Shown piece by piece: positions 38,239 to 46,820 of a stretch of DNA of 64,000 bases (positions are counted from its first letter, which is position 1; every line of letters starts with the position of its first letter). A model generated the notes under the pieces. The model did not search any database and was not told where the DNA came from. It worked only from the letters and a program-made list of their open reading frames with translations. This DNA is from Burkholderiales bacterium. Lineage in GTDB: Bacteria; Pseudomonadota; Gammaproteobacteria; Burkholderiales; Burkholderiaceae_C. A program made the translations under genes and the position numbers. Where the stretch lies: positions 82,369 to 146,368 of the forward strand of contig JAKFVA010000016.1 in assembly GCA_021732385.1 (NCBI GenBank), read 5' to 3'.

Positions 38239-38871
38239 ATGCCACGTTACAACGCCCCTTTTGAGATTCATGTGCACGGCGAAATTGCCTTGCGTGCCGA
38301 CGTGAATTTTGACCAATTGCAAGACGCCCTCAAGCCCTTGTGGACCTATGCGGGTGCCCGCTCACTGGCCGATGGTGCCAGCAGCACCTACGAGGAAGAG
38401 CCAGGTATTTTGCTGGACGCGCAAACCCAGATGCTGCAAATCTGCTGGACCGTGCCCGGTGATGAGGATTTTCGTCAGGCGCTTGACGAGATGTGCATGG
38501 GGCTTAATGAACTTGCGTTGAAGGGCGCGGCGATTGAAGTTACCTTCTACGACACCGATTTTGATGAAGAAGACGAGTCCAGCGAGCAGGACTCGCGCGA
38601 TGACTTTGTGATGCTGTTTGTCGGCCCTACGCCCGCGGCCATCATGCAGGCGCAGCGCGACTTGCTGGTGCAAGATGTAGTGGGCATGATGGAGCGCCAC
38701 TTTGATGGCGCTGAACTGGGTGGCGTCGTGGCCGAGATTGACCGCTTGTTCTCACAGCGCTTTGACGCGCTGGTCAGTTCACTTGAACTGGGTAAACCGC
38801 CTCGTGGTGGGCCAGGTGGCTCTGGTGGGGGCACTGGTCACGGTGGGCGTCGCCCACGGCATCTGCACTAA
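38239..38871 (+). CDS. Conserved hypothetical protein, acidic, unknown function
   Basis: The 210-residue product has no signal peptide or membrane segment. Residues 1-155 look globular, with an acidic stretch (FDEEDESSEQDSRDDF, about 115-130). A predicted helical part follows (AAIMQAQRDLLVQDVVGMME), and the last 30 residues are a Gly/Arg/His-rich tail. I do not recognise a named function. It starts 18 bases after tRNA-Leu(TAA), so it may be transcribed with the tRNA. Codon use is like that of the neighbouring housekeeping genes, so it is probably a real gene. Confidence 0.7.
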   Translation: MPRYNAPFEIHVHGEIALRADVNFDQLQDALKPLWTYAGARSLADGASSTYEEEPGILLDAQTQMLQICWTVPGDEDFRQALDEMCMGLNELALKGAAIEVTFYDTDFDEEDESSEQDSRDDFVMLFVGPTPAAIMQAQRDLLVQDVVGMMERHFDGAELGGVVAEIDRLFSQRFDALVSSLELGKPPRGGPGGSGGGTGHGGRRPRHLH

Positions 38872-38898
38872 GCACCCCTGTTTACCAGGCCACCGTAT

Positions 38899-39738
38899 TT
38901 AAATTGACAGATTTTGCGCGGGTGCTTCCAGCGCCAGCCAGCGCTGGGCAGCTGCTTGCAGCGTGTCCGCTGAGCCCGTAGTCAGCAGGTCAATCCCGCT
39001 ACCCCGTGGTGCGCTGACACTCAGCAGCCCCGCATCGCCCAGCAGTTGCCGGGTTTGCCGGGCTACTGGTGCGCCGGTTTCCAGCAGTATCACGCTTTGT
39101 CCCACCAATGTTTGCAGCAAAGCGCTGGCAAACGGGTAATGGGTGCAGCCCAAAACCAACGTATCTATCTCGCCTTCTTTAATGCCAAATTGGCCTGTAA
39201 CGCGGGTGTAATGTGCGCATAGCGCTTCTATTTCTGTAGCGTCACCCGTTTGTGTCCCTTGCTCTATGGCGTCGGCCAGTCCATCGCAAGGTTGGCAGAC
39301 AAAGGTGGCCTGATTTGCCAAGCTGGCCAGCAGGGTGTTGAATTTTTCGCTGGCCAGCGTGCCGCGCGTGGCCAACACGGCAATCCGCTTGGTTTTGCTT
39401 TGCGCAATGGCGGGCTTGATGGCGGGCTCAACCCCCACAATCGGCAGCGCTGGGTGCTCAGCACGCAGCAAATGAATTGCAGCTGCCGTGGCGGTGTTGC
39501 AGGCCACTACCAGCGCCTTGATCTGGTGGTGCTGTCGCAGCCATGCCGAGAGGAGGCGGCTGCGCGCAACCACATGGGCATCGCCACGCTCGCCATACGG
39601 CGCATGGCCGCTGTCAGCGAGGTACACAAAACGCTCGTACGGCAGTTCGGCGCGCAGCGCGCGCAAGATGCTTAGGCCACCAACGCCGCTGTCAAATACA
39701 CCAATCGGGGAAAAAATGGGGTCAGAACCCAATTTCAC
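38899..39738 (-). CDS. murI: Glutamate racemase MurI
   Basis: MurI makes D-glutamate for peptidoglycan. The 279-residue protein has PIGVFDSGVGGLSIL (catalytic Asp in the DSG motif), VACNTATAAAIH with the first catalytic Cys (about residue 80), IVGVEPAIKPA, and VLGCTHYPF with the second catalytic Cys (about 195). The start is GTG, and the first ten or so codons (MKLGSDPIF) lie inside a REP-like palindrome that overlaps the 5' end of the gene. Without that sequence no normal start codon precedes PIGVFDSGVGG. The racemase fold itself is complete. Confidence 0.93.
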   Translation of the reverse strand: MKLGSDPIFSPIGVFDSGVGGLSILRALRAELPYERFVYLADSGHAPYGERGDAHVVARSRLLSAWLRQHHQIKALVVACNTATAAAIHLLRAEHPALPIVGVEPAIKPAIAQSKTKRIAVLATRGTLASEKFNTLLASLANQATFVCQPCDGLADAIEQGTQTGDATEIEALCAHYTRVTGQFGIKEGEIDTLVLGCTHYPFASALLQTLVGQSVILLETGAPVARQTRQLLGDAGLLSVSAPRGSGIDLLTTGSADTLQAAAQRWLALEAPAQNLSI

Positions 39739-39797
39739 TCGACTCCTGTACCCGCCGACCAGGCGTTTGTCCTGAGTTGGGATCTGACCCCATTTTT
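39711..39797. repeat. REP-like palindrome between murI and fumarase
   Basis: The left arm reads AAAAAATGGGGTCAGAACCC and the right arm GGGATCTGACCCCATTTTT; they pair over about 19 bases around a 45-base centre. TGGGGTCAGA-type palindromes are a recurrent REP-like element in proteobacteria. The right arm touches the fumarase stop codon and the left arm lies inside the murI reading frame. Confidence 0.8.
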
Positions 39798-41341
39798 CAA
39801 GCGGCGGTTACAGGGATGTTCTTGAACGCGCCGGTGGCAATTTTTTCTTGCCAAATCGCCGGACCGGTGATGTGGGCGCTGGTGCCACCGGCATCTACCG
39901 CCACCGTGACGGGCATGTCGACCATGTCAAATTCATAAATCGCTTCCATGCCCAAATCTTCAAACCCCACCACTTTGGCGGCCTTAATGGCCTTGCTCAC
40001 CAAATAGGCGGCGCCGCCGACTGCCATCAAATACGCGCTTTGGTGTTTCTTGATGGCTTCAATCCCGGTGGGGCCGCGCTCTGCTTTTCCGATCATGGCA
40101 ATCAGCCCGGTTTGCGCCAGCATCATCTCGGTGAATTTGTCCATGCGGGTGGCGGTGGTGGGGCCTGCTGGGCCCACCACTTCATCGCGCACCGGGTCAA
40201 CCGGGCCCACGTAGTAAATCACGCGGTTGGTAAAGTCCACCGGCAGCGGCTCGCCTTTGGCCAGCATCTCCTGAATGCGCTTGTGCGCGGCGTCGCGGCC
40301 GGTCAGCATCTTGCCATTGAGCAGCAGGGTTTGGCCGGGTTTCCAGGCGGCGACCTGCTCGCGCGTGAGGGTGTTCATGTCCACGCGCTGGCTTTTGTTG
40401 TAGTCGGGGGCCCAATGCACATCGGGCCAGAGATCCAGTGAAGGCGGCTCCAGGTAGGCGGGGCCGGAGCCATCAAGCACAAAGTGCGCGTGGCGCGTGG
40501 CCGCGCAGTTGGGAATCATGGCCACGGGCTTGCCTGCCGCGTGCGTGGGGTACATCTTGATCTTGATGTCGAGCACCGTGGTCAGGCCGCCCAGACCTTG
40601 CGCGCCAATGCCCAGCGCGTTGACTTTTTCGTACAGTTCAATGCGCAGTTCTTCGGTCTTGTTGCTCGGGCCGCGTTGCAGCAACTCGTGCATGTCGATG
40701 TCTTCCATCAGACTTTGCTTGGCCAGCAGCATCGCTTTTTCGGCCGTGCCGCCAATGCCGATGCCCAGCATGCCAGGCGGGCACCAGCCCGCGCCCATGG
40801 TGGGCACGGTTTTGAGCACCCAATCGACCAGGCTGTCGCTCGGGTTCATCATGATGAATTTGCTTTTGTTCTCGCTGCCGCCGCCTTTGGCCGCAACCGT
40901 CACGTCTACCGTGTTGCCGACAACCAGTTCGGTGTGAATCACCGCGGGGGTGTTGTCGCCGGTGTTTTTGCGCAGAAACTGCGGGTCGGCCAAAATGCTG
41001 CCGCGCAGCTTGTTGTCCGGGTCGAGGTAAGCGCGGCGCACGCCTTCATTCACGGCGTCGTCGATGCTGCCGGTAAAACCTTCAAAGCGCACATCCATGC
41101 CGATTTTGAGGAACACATTGACGATGCCGGTGTCCTGGCAAATCGGGCGGTGGCCCTCGGCGCTCATGCGCGAATTGGTGAGGATTTGCGCAATCGCGTC
41201 CTTGGCCGCTGGGCTTTGCTCGCGCTGGTAGGCGCGCGCCAAGTGGGCAATGTAATCAGCGGGGTGGTAGAAGCTGATGTATTGCAGCGCAGCAGCAATT
41301 GATTCAACCAGGTCAGCGTATTTCAGTGTGGTGGTATTCAT
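39797..41341 (-). CDS. Fumarate hydratase, class I (iron-sulfur)
   Basis: This enzyme hydrates fumarate to malate using a 4Fe-4S cluster. The 514-residue protein has cluster ligands in GHRPICQDTGIVNVF (Cys about 109) and in IPNCAATRHAHF, and a third near GAGWCPPGMLGIGIGG. The C-terminal beta domain contains GRDAAHKRIQEML and YYVGPVDPVRDEVVGPAGPTTATRMD. It is the single-chain FumA/FumB-type form. Its stop codon abuts the REP-like palindrome shared with murI. Confidence 0.95.
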   Translation of the reverse strand: MNTTTLKYADLVESIAAALQYISFYHPADYIAHLARAYQREQSPAAKDAIAQILTNSRMSAEGHRPICQDTGIVNVFLKIGMDVRFEGFTGSIDDAVNEGVRRAYLDPDNKLRGSILADPQFLRKNTGDNTPAVIHTELVVGNTVDVTVAAKGGGSENKSKFIMMNPSDSLVDWVLKTVPTMGAGWCPPGMLGIGIGGTAEKAMLLAKQSLMEDIDMHELLQRGPSNKTEELRIELYEKVNALGIGAQGLGGLTTVLDIKIKMYPTHAAGKPVAMIPNCAATRHAHFVLDGSGPAYLEPPSLDLWPDVHWAPDYNKSQRVDMNTLTREQVAAWKPGQTLLLNGKMLTGRDAAHKRIQEMLAKGEPLPVDFTNRVIYYVGPVDPVRDEVVGPAGPTTATRMDKFTEMMLAQTGLIAMIGKAERGPTGIEAIKKHQSAYLMAVGGAAYLVSKAIKAAKVVGFEDLGMEAIYEFDMVDMPVTVAVDAGGTSAHITGPAIWQEKIATGAFKNIPVTAA

Positions 41342-41386
41342 AGCCCAGCAGTCTACTAAATCACGCCTGCCGGGCGAATACTGGCC

Positions 41387-41989
41387 TTACTTGTGCTGGG
41401 ACGGAATACCCGCCATTAGCCGGTCGGTGTAGGCAATGGAAATAGCGCTTAGCAAGAACACCACATGAATGATGGTTTGCCACATCAGCACCTTGACGTC
41501 GTAGTTGGCCGCGTTGATAAAGGTTTTGAGCAAGTGGATCGAGCTGATGCCAATGATGGCGGTGGCCAGCTTGACCTTAAGCACGGCGGCATTCACATGG
41601 CTCAGCCACTCGGGCTGATCCGGGTGATCTTGCAAATTCATGCGGCTCACAAACGTCTCGTAGCCGCCCACAATCACCATGATGAGCAGATTGGAGATCA
41701 TCACCACGTCAATCAGTGCCAGCACCACCAGCATGATGATCACTTCATTGAGCGCGGTAACCGTGGTGCCCTCTTTGTAGCCAATGCTGGAGACCAGCAT
41801 TTGCAGCGCTGTCTGGCTGCCAAATGCGGCTTCGATCAAATGCAGCAACTCGACCAAAAAATGCCACACATACACGCCCTGCGCGGCAATCAAGCCCAGG
41901 TACAGCGGCACTTGCAGCCAGCGGCTGGCAAAAATGAAAGTGGACAAGGCGCTGGCCGATTTGGACTGAGGCGGGTGATCTTGGCTCAT
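41387..41989 (-). CDS. UPF0114 (YqhA-like) inner-membrane protein
   Basis: The 200-residue protein has four predicted membrane segments (about residues 22-45, 75-105, 140-160 and 170-192). FIFASRWLQVPLYLGLIAAQ and IDVVMISNLLIMVIVGGYETFVS are typical of the UPF0114/YqhA family, whose function is not established. It lies 45 bases upstream of the fumarase gene in the same direction, so they may be co-transcribed. No catalytic residues are evident. Confidence 0.85.
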   Translation of the reverse strand: MSQDHPPQSKSASALSTFIFASRWLQVPLYLGLIAAQGVYVWHFLVELLHLIEAAFGSQTALQMLVSSIGYKEGTTVTALNEVIIMLVVLALIDVVMISNLLIMVIVGGYETFVSRMNLQDHPDQPEWLSHVNAAVLKVKLATAIIGISSIHLLKTFINAANYDVKVLMWQTIIHVVFLLSAISIAYTDRLMAGIPSQHK

Positions 41990-42067
41990 GAAGGCTTTCG
42001 GGTTTTTACGTAGTGGCAGATTGTAGAAGCGCCGTGTGACCAGTCATTTAATGGGTAAATTAGGTGC

Positions 42068-42121
42068 TTGACAAACTTGCGCAACGGGCTGTCAGTGGCT
42101 TGTAAGTGCAAACCCTGACAG
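42068..42121 (+). promoter_or_regulatory. Possible regulatory palindrome upstream of acs
   Basis: A TTGACA occurs at 42068. CTGTCAG at 42089 and CTGACAG at 42115 form a 7-bp inverted repeat 19 bases apart, about 45 bases before the acs ATG. The binding protein is unknown. Confidence 0.35.
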
Positions 42122-42163
42122 TAGCAAGGCTAAAAACAAAGTTCATATCAGGAGACAAAAGCA

Positions 42164-44149
42164 ATGAGCGCAATTGAATCAACGCTGGTGGAAAACCGCG
42201 TGTTCCCCCCTTCTGCGGCCATCGTTAAAGCCGCCCGCATCTCCGGCATGGACGCCTACCATGCGCTGTGCGCCGAGGCCGAGCGCGACTTTGAAGGCTT
42301 TTGGGCCCGCCAGGCGCGCGAGAACGTGGTCTGGAGCAAGCCCTTTACCCAAACCCTGGACGAATCCAACGCACCGTTTTACCAATGGTTTGCCGACGGC
42401 GAGCTCAACGCCAGCGCCAACTGCCTGGACAAGCACATCGGCACGCCGGTTGAGCACAAGACCGCCATTATTTTTGAAGCCGACGGCGGCGAGGTGACCA
42501 AAGTCACCTACAAAGAATTGCTGGCGCGCGTCAGCCAGTTTGCCAATGCGCTCAAAGCCCAAGGCATCAAAAAAGGCGACCGCGTCATCATCTACATGCC
42601 CATGACGATTGAAGGCGTGGTGGCCATGCAGGCCTGCGCCCGCATTGGTGCCACGCACAGCGTGGTGTTCGGCGGTTTTTCTGCCAAAGCGCTGAACGAG
42701 CGCATTATTGACGCGGGTGCGGTCGCGGTGATTACCGCCAACTACCAGATGCGCGGTGGCAAAGAGTTGCCGCTCAAGTCCATTGTGGACGAGGGCCTTG
42801 ACCTGGGTGGCTGCACTACGCTCAAAAGCGTGCTGGTCTACATGCGCACACCCACCGCTTGCAACATGGTGGCGGGCCGCGACAAAACCTTTGCCCAGGC
42901 GCTGGCTGGCCAAAGCACGCAATGCACGCCGGTGCCCGTGGGTGCCGAGCACCCGTTGTTCATTCTCTACACCTCGGGCTCCACCGGCAAACCCAAGGGG
43001 GTGCAGCATTCCACCGGCGGCTATTTGCTGTGGACCAAGCTCACCATGGACTGGGTGTTTGACATCCAGCCGTCTGACGTGTTCTGGTGCACCGCCGACA
43101 TTGGCTGGATTACCGGCCACAGCTATGTGGCCTATGGCCCACTGGCCGCAGGCACCACGCAAGTGGTGTTTGAGGGCGTGCCCACCTACCCGAACGCCGG
43201 GCGCTTTTGGCAAATGATCGAGCGGCACAAAGTTACCGTGTTCTACACCGCGCCCACGGCCATCCGCTCGCTCATCAAAGCCGCTGAGGCCGATGAAAAA
43301 GTCCACCCCGCCCGCAGCGACCTCAGCAGCCTGCGCATCCTGGGCAGCGTTGGCGAGCCCATCAACCCCGAAGCCTGGATGTGGTACTACAAACACGTGG
43401 GCGGCGAGCGCTGCCCGATTGTGGACACCTTCTGGCAAACCGAAACCGGCGGCCACATGATTACACCGCTGCCCGGTGCCACGCCGCTGGTGCCCGGCTC
43501 GTGCACACTGCCGCTGCCCGGCATCATGATGGCCGTGGTGGATGAAACCGGCAAAGACATCCCCAACGGCTCGGGCGGCAATTTGGTCATGAAGCGCCCC
43601 TGGCCCAGCATGATCCGCACCATCTGGAACGACCCCGAGCGCTTCAAAAAGAGCTACTTCCCTGAAGAAATGGGCGGCACCATTTACCTGGCGGGCGACG
43701 GCGCGGTGCGCAATGTCGATAACGGTTATTTCCGCATCACCGGCCGCATTGACGACGTGCTCAACGTCTCTGGTCACCGCATGGGCACCATGGAAATTGA
43801 ATCGGCGCTGGTTAGCAAAACTGATTTGGTGGCCGAAGCCGCTGTGGTGGGCCGCCCCGACGATTTGACCGGCGAGGCCATCTGCGCCTTTGTGGTCTTG
43901 AAGCGCAGCCGCCCCACCGGCGAAGAGGCCAAGCAAATCGCCAAAGAGCTGCGCGACTGGGTAGCCAAAGAAATCGGCCCGATTGCCAAGCCCAAAGACA
44001 TCCGCTTTGGCGACAACCTGCCCAAAACCCGCAGCGGCAAAATCATGCGGCGCTTGCTGCGCAGCATTGCCAAGGGCGAGGCGATTACGCAGGACACCAG
44101 CACACTGGAGAATCCGGCGATTTTGGAGCAGTTGGCGGAGAAGTTGTAG
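42164..44149 (+). CDS. acs: Acetyl-CoA synthetase Acs
   Basis: Acs activates acetate to acetyl-CoA with ATP via acetyl-AMP. The 661-residue protein has the AMP-binding motif [15 protein letters not shown] (about 268-282), [33 protein letters not shown] and the C-terminal [14 protein letters not shown], which contains the regulatory acetylated Lys. [18 protein letters not shown] sequence ([16 protein letters not shown]) is in place. Length is normal (E. coli 652). A good AGGAG ribosome binding site lies just before the ATG. The integron integrase gene begins 28 bases past its stop, on the other strand. Confidence 0.97.
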   Translation: MSAIESTLVENRVFPPSAAIVKAARISGMDAYHALCAEAERDFEGFWARQARENVVWSKPFTQTLDESNAPFYQWFADGELNASANCLDKHIGTPVEHKTAIIFEADGGEVTKVTYKELLARVSQFANALKAQGIKKGDRVIIYMPMTIEGVVAMQACARIGATHSVVFGGFSAKALNERIIDAGAVAVITANYQMRGGKELPLKSIVDEGLDLGGCTTLKSVLVYMRTPTACNMVAGRDKTFAQALAGQSTQCTPVPVGAEHPLFILYTSGSTGKPKGVQHSTGGYLLWTKLTMDWVFDIQPSDVFWCTADIGWITGHSYVAYGPLAAGTTQVVFEGVPTYPNAGRFWQMIERHKVTVFYTAPTAIRSLIKAAEADEKVHPARSDLSSLRILGSVGEPINPEAWMWYYKHVGGERCPIVDTFWQTETGGHMITPLPGATPLVPGSCTLPLPGIMMAVVDETGKDIPNGSGGNLVMKRPWPSMIRTIWNDPERFKKSYFPEEMGGTIYLAGDGAVRNVDNGYFRITGRIDDVLNVSGHRMGTMEIESALVSKTDLVAEAAVVGRPDDLTGEAICAFVVLKRSRPTGEEAKQIAKELRDWVAKEIGPIAKPKDIRFGDNLPKTRSGKIMRRLLRSIAKGEAITQDTSTLENPAILEQLAEKL

Positions 44150-44177
44150 CCAGTGGCTCGCTGCTGGCGTTGTTGCA

Positions 44178-45179
44178 CTAAGCCAGCAAAGCGTCCAGCG
44201 GGCTGGCCGTGCCGCCTGCCGCCACCTTGATCACATGGGTGTAGATCATGGTTGTGGACACATCGGAGTGGCCCAGCAGCTCTTGTACCGTGCGGATGTC
44301 GGTGCCGCCCTGCAGCAGATGGGTGGCAAAGCTGTGGCGCAAGGTGTGGACGGATACGGGCTTGCAAATTCCCGCCAAGGGCACGGCCTTTTTCAGCGCC
44401 CGCTGCACCCGGTCTTCATACAGGTGATGGCGCCTTTGCACGCCACTGCGCGGGTCGACCGATAGCGTGGGCGAGGGAAACATCCAGAACCAGCCCCAGC
44501 TGTGCCCCACCTTCGGATACTTCACATCCAGGGCATGCGGCACCTCTACACCGCCGCGCTGCGCTTGCCGATCAGCCTCCCACTGGCCTCGCGCCGCCAG
44601 CATTTGCTTGCGCAGCGCAGGTGCCAGTGAACGGGGCAGCATGACCACGCGGTCTTTGCCGCCCTTGGCTTCGCGCACGATGATGGCGTGGCGGTCAAAG
44701 TCAACATCTTTGATGCGCAGCCGCATGCCTTCCATCAAGCGCATACCTGTGCCGTACAGCAGCTTTGCCACTAACGCGGCCGGCCCATCCATCTGCGCCA
44801 GCAAACCTGCCACCTCGTCTTTTGTCAGCACACTGGGAATGCGCCGCTGGTGCGCCGGACGATGAATACCGTTCAGCCAGGGCAGTTCAACACCCAAAAC
44901 CTCGCGGTACAAAAACAGCACGGCACTGAGCGCCTGGTTATGCGTGGAAGCAGAGACTTTTCGCTCGGTGGCCAGCATCGACAAAAAAGCCTCCACCTGC
45001 GCAGTGCCCATGTCGCGCGGATGCTGCATAACACCCCCACGCCCAGACCAGCGAATGAAAAACCGCACCCAATACAGGTAAACCTGCTCGGTGCTGAGGC
45101 TATAGTGCAAATAGCGAATCCGCTCCCGCATTTGGTCCAACAGGCGGGTAGATTGCAATGCAGGAGTGCCGGGTTTCAT
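44178..45179 (-). CDS. intI: Integron integrase IntI
   Basis: IntI is the tyrosine recombinase that inserts and excises gene cassettes at attI and attC. The 333-residue protein has the catalytic set Arg147 (GTGMRLME), His278 and Arg281 ([11 protein letters not shown]), His304 ([10 protein letters not shown]) and Tyr313 (TMIYTH). The integron-specific insertion is present between Arg147 and His278, with [20 protein letters not shown] (about 217-236), which separates it from XerC/D. It points away from the cassette array, as usual. A LexA box overlaps its promoter. The sequence is intact and looks active. Confidence 0.96.
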   Translation of the reverse strand: MKPGTPALQSTRLLDQMRERIRYLHYSLSTEQVYLYWVRFFIRWSGRGGVMQHPRDMGTAQVEAFLSMLATERKVSASTHNQALSAVLFLYREVLGVELPWLNGIHRPAHQRRIPSVLTKDEVAGLLAQMDGPAALVAKLLYGTGMRLMEGMRLRIKDVDFDRHAIIVREAKGGKDRVVMLPRSLAPALRKQMLAARGQWEADRQAQRGGVEVPHALDVKYPKVGHSWGWFWMFPSPTLSVDPRSGVQRRHHLYEDRVQRALKKAVPLAGICKPVSVHTLRHSFATHLLQGGTDIRTVQELLGHSDVSTTMIYTHVIKVAAGGTASPLDALLA

Positions 45180-45191
45180 GGGAAATTTATA

Positions 45192-45219
45192 ACTGTATTT
45201 TTATACAGTGTATTGTCAA
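45192..45219 (-). promoter_or_regulatory. intI promoter overlapped by a LexA (SOS) box
   Basis: On the minus strand a consensus TTGACA (45219-45214) is followed 16 bases later by TACAGT. The sequence CTGTATTTTTATACAG (45193-45208), a perfect CTGT-N8-ACAG LexA operator, covers the spacer and -10. It ends 14 bases before the intI ATG, so IntI is predicted to be SOS-induced. Confidence 0.85.
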
Positions 45220-45289
45220 TTTAGCCAGACTGCAAGCCACTTTCAGGAGTTTCTGATGTCAAACTTATGGAGCAGCCCCAAGTTTCTAG

Positions 45290-45320
45290 AGCAGGTTTTG
45301 CTCTGGACATTACGTTAGCT
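45290..45320 (+). other. attI-like primary recombination site
   Basis: GTTAGCT at 45314-45320, preceded by GGACATTAC, lies between the intI promoter and the first cassette. It departs from GTTRRRY at one position. Crossover would fall between G45314 and T45315. The upstream IntI-binding repeats of attI are not clearly visible to me. Confidence 0.6.
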
Positions 45321-45337
45321 GCCTAGTGGAAGATCAC

Positions 45338-46009
45338 ATGCAACCCGACTGGCGCGCCATCTACGCTGACGTGGAAGATTTCCTGATACCGGGACTTGGC
45401 CTCAGCGCGTATCACAGGTCGCTGTACTACCACCTTCTCCGTCACACCCGGCTAAAAGGGCGCAGCGACTCAATGTTCGCCATCGGCCCGTTGTCTAAAG
45501 CGACGGGAGTGAGTGATTTCAAGGTCCGTGAAGTCATTCGCGAACTGCATCAAATGGGTTGCGTCCGTATCGAGGATAGAAACCGGCTTGGGCACAAGAT
45601 CGCCGTTCTGCTTCCTTCTGAGATCCCCGGGCTTATCACGCCACCTTCCCCCGCTGAACCCATCGACCTCTCAACCGTAGACTTCTTTGTCAACCGCCAA
45701 TACTTAGGCGCCATCCTGGCCCGCGAGAACGGTGCGTGCTTTTACTGCCTGAAACGCCTAACTCAAGAAACCTGTGAGTTGGATCACGTTTGCCCGCAAA
45801 AAGATGCACTGGACAACTGCTACAAGAACATCGTTGCATCCTGTCATGGGTGCAACAAGGACAAGAGTGATGGGACGGCAGAGGACTTCGTTAGGTCTCT
45901 TTACCGCCGCGGCGCACTCAACGAGCGCGAGTTGCAACTCAGGCTTTCGGCTATTGAGTCGCTTCGCGCCGGGCATCTCGTGCCAGAACTCGCGTCGTAC
46001 GGCAGCTAA
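45338..46009 (+). CDS. Cassette 1: HNH nuclease with N-terminal winged helix
   Basis: The 223-residue protein has two parts. Residues about 20-90 look like a winged-helix DNA-binding domain (FAIGPLSKATGVSDFKVREV, a helix-turn-helix). Residues about 130-180 are an HNH nuclease core: CFYC, LDHVCPQ with the first His, and SCHGCNKDKSD, giving a four-cysteine zinc frame. The ATG is preceded by GGAAG seven bases away, which favours it over a GTG 12 bases upstream. It is the first cassette after attI and so is the best placed for expression. A defence or regulatory role is inference. Confidence 0.85.
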   Translation: MQPDWRAIYADVEDFLIPGLGLSAYHRSLYYHLLRHTRLKGRSDSMFAIGPLSKATGVSDFKVREVIRELHQMGCVRIEDRNRLGHKIAVLLPSEIPGLITPPSPAEPIDLSTVDFFVNRQYLGAILARENGACFYCLKRLTQETCELDHVCPQKDALDNCYKNIVASCHGCNKDKSDGTAEDFVRSLYRRGALNERELQLRLSAIESLRAGHLVPELASYGS

Positions 46010-46063
46010 CAATTCGTCCAAGCCGACGCCGCTTCGCGGCGCGGCTTAACTCAGGTGTTAGAC
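46004..46063 (+). other. attC site 1
   Basis: The 60-base site runs from AGCTAAC to GTTAGAC (46057-46063, perfect GTTRRRY). The inner arms AAGCCG / CGGCTT and CGCCGC / GCGGCG fold around TTC. It has the length and layout of classical short attC sites. Confidence 0.93.
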
Positions 46064-46067
46064 CGCA

Positions 46068-46442
46068 ATGATCAAAGACTTGTTGCTCGTCGCTCTTGGG
46101 GGCCTTCTCGGCTGGCTCGTCGCCGAGGTCTATGCCAACCGGGCGAACAAACAGCAGAAGGAGCAGTTTGAAGAGACGAAGGCGCTTCTGCAACGTATCG
46201 AGAACGTTGTCCGCCCCTCTCAGCCTCAGCTCGCGAACACGATTGCATCCGCGCTGCAATCCGGAAACTTTGCTGGAGCAGAGCCCACAATCATTTCGGA
46301 AGCAGATGCATGCCCTAGCTGCGGCAAGCAATCACTTAAATTCACCAATTGGGGCGTAGGTCCTTTTGGACCGTCGCACGCTTGTTACCAGTGTACAAAT
46401 TGCCACTATCGGTTCCAAACTATGGAGTCGTCGAGTGACTAA
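46068..46442 (+). CDS. Cassette 2: membrane-anchored zinc-ribbon protein
   Basis: The 124-residue product has one N-terminal membrane helix (LLLVALGGLLGWLVAEVYA, residues 5-23), a helical, possibly coiled-coil stretch (about 27-50), and a C-terminal zinc ribbon with two CxxC knuckles (CPSCGK about residue 82 and CYQCTNC about 106). The ribbon should lie in the cytosol or periplasm depending on orientation. I recognise no named family. It begins five bases after the attC1 core, as is typical of cassette genes. Confidence 0.75.
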   Translation: MIKDLLLVALGGLLGWLVAEVYANRANKQQKEQFEETKALLQRIENVVRPSQPQLANTIASALQSGNFAGAEPTIISEADACPSCGKQSLKFTNWGVGPFGPSHACYQCTNCHYRFQTMESSSD

Positions 46443-46445
46443 GCG

Positions 46446-46532
46446 GTCCAACAGCTCATTCAACACGGACCCACAACAGCATGGGGCGGCTTCGCCGCTG
46501 GTGTTGTGGTCCGGTTACTTCCAACGTTAAAA
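46446..46532 (+). other. attC site 2
   Basis: The 87-base site starts GTCCAAC (perfect RYYYAAC) and ends at GTTAAAA (46526-46532; last base off consensus). The arms CGGACC(C)ACAACA / TGTTGTGGTCCG fold around a GC-rich loop. Confidence 0.88.
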
Positions 46533-46540
46533 CTCAGCCC

Positions 46541-46738
46541 ATGGAAAACCTCTTCGCGCTTCTGGCTGAGCCCGCAGTCCTTGTCGGCATGGTGTGTGGC
46601 GTGGGGATAGCGGTAGTATTTCACTGGTTTGCGCCCGCAGGAACGAACACCGTTTCGGCGGGTGCTTGGTTCGTAGGCGTGGGGGCGGTGGGAGGCCTGA
46701 TTTGGAATTGGGTTTCCGGAAGGGACGGTAAGACATGA
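46541..46738 (+). CDS. Cassette 3: small two-helix membrane protein
   Basis: The 65-residue product has two hydrophobic segments (about 5-28 and 38-58) and a short charged tail (GRDGKT). The start ATG follows attC2 by eight bases. No family is recognised. Small membrane proteins of this type are common in cassette arrays. It could be a toxin or an envelope protein; nothing in the sequence decides. Confidence 0.6.
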   Translation: MENLFALLAEPAVLVGMVCGVGIAVVFHWFAPAGTNTVSAGAWFVGVGAVGGLIWNWVSGRDGKT

Positions 46739-46760
46739 ACATCCATCATCGCTGGCTTAG

Positions 46761-46820
46761 TCTTAACAGGTCGGCCCAGCGGCGACGGCCTACGGCCGCA
46801 CCTGGCCTTCGACGTTGAGG
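46761..46820 (+). other. attC site 3, split at its core by an insertion sequence
   Basis: It begins TCTTAAC and has arms GTCG / CGAC, GCCCAG / CTGGC and GCGACGGCC / GGCCGC. The core GTT (46814-46816) is interrupted: the IS end GAGGCTGT starts directly after it, and the rest of a perfect core, GTTAGGC, reappears beyond the IS at 47835. The apparent GTTGAGG is therefore a junction. Confidence 0.8.

Noticed and set aside
42179..43936. A 585-codon open frame on the strand opposite acs
   Set aside because: It mirrors the GC-rich third positions of acs, has His/Gly/Ala-rich low-complexity sequence and matches no family; acs is certain.
44178..45179. XerC/XerD or phage integrase identity for the recombinase
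   Set aside because: The integron-specific insertion between the first catalytic Arg and the His, the LexA box and the adjacent attC chain point to IntI.
46814..46820. GTTGAGG taken as the true core of attC3
   Set aside because: The bases after GTT are the IS terminal repeat; the original core is better explained as GTTAGGC, now split by the IS.
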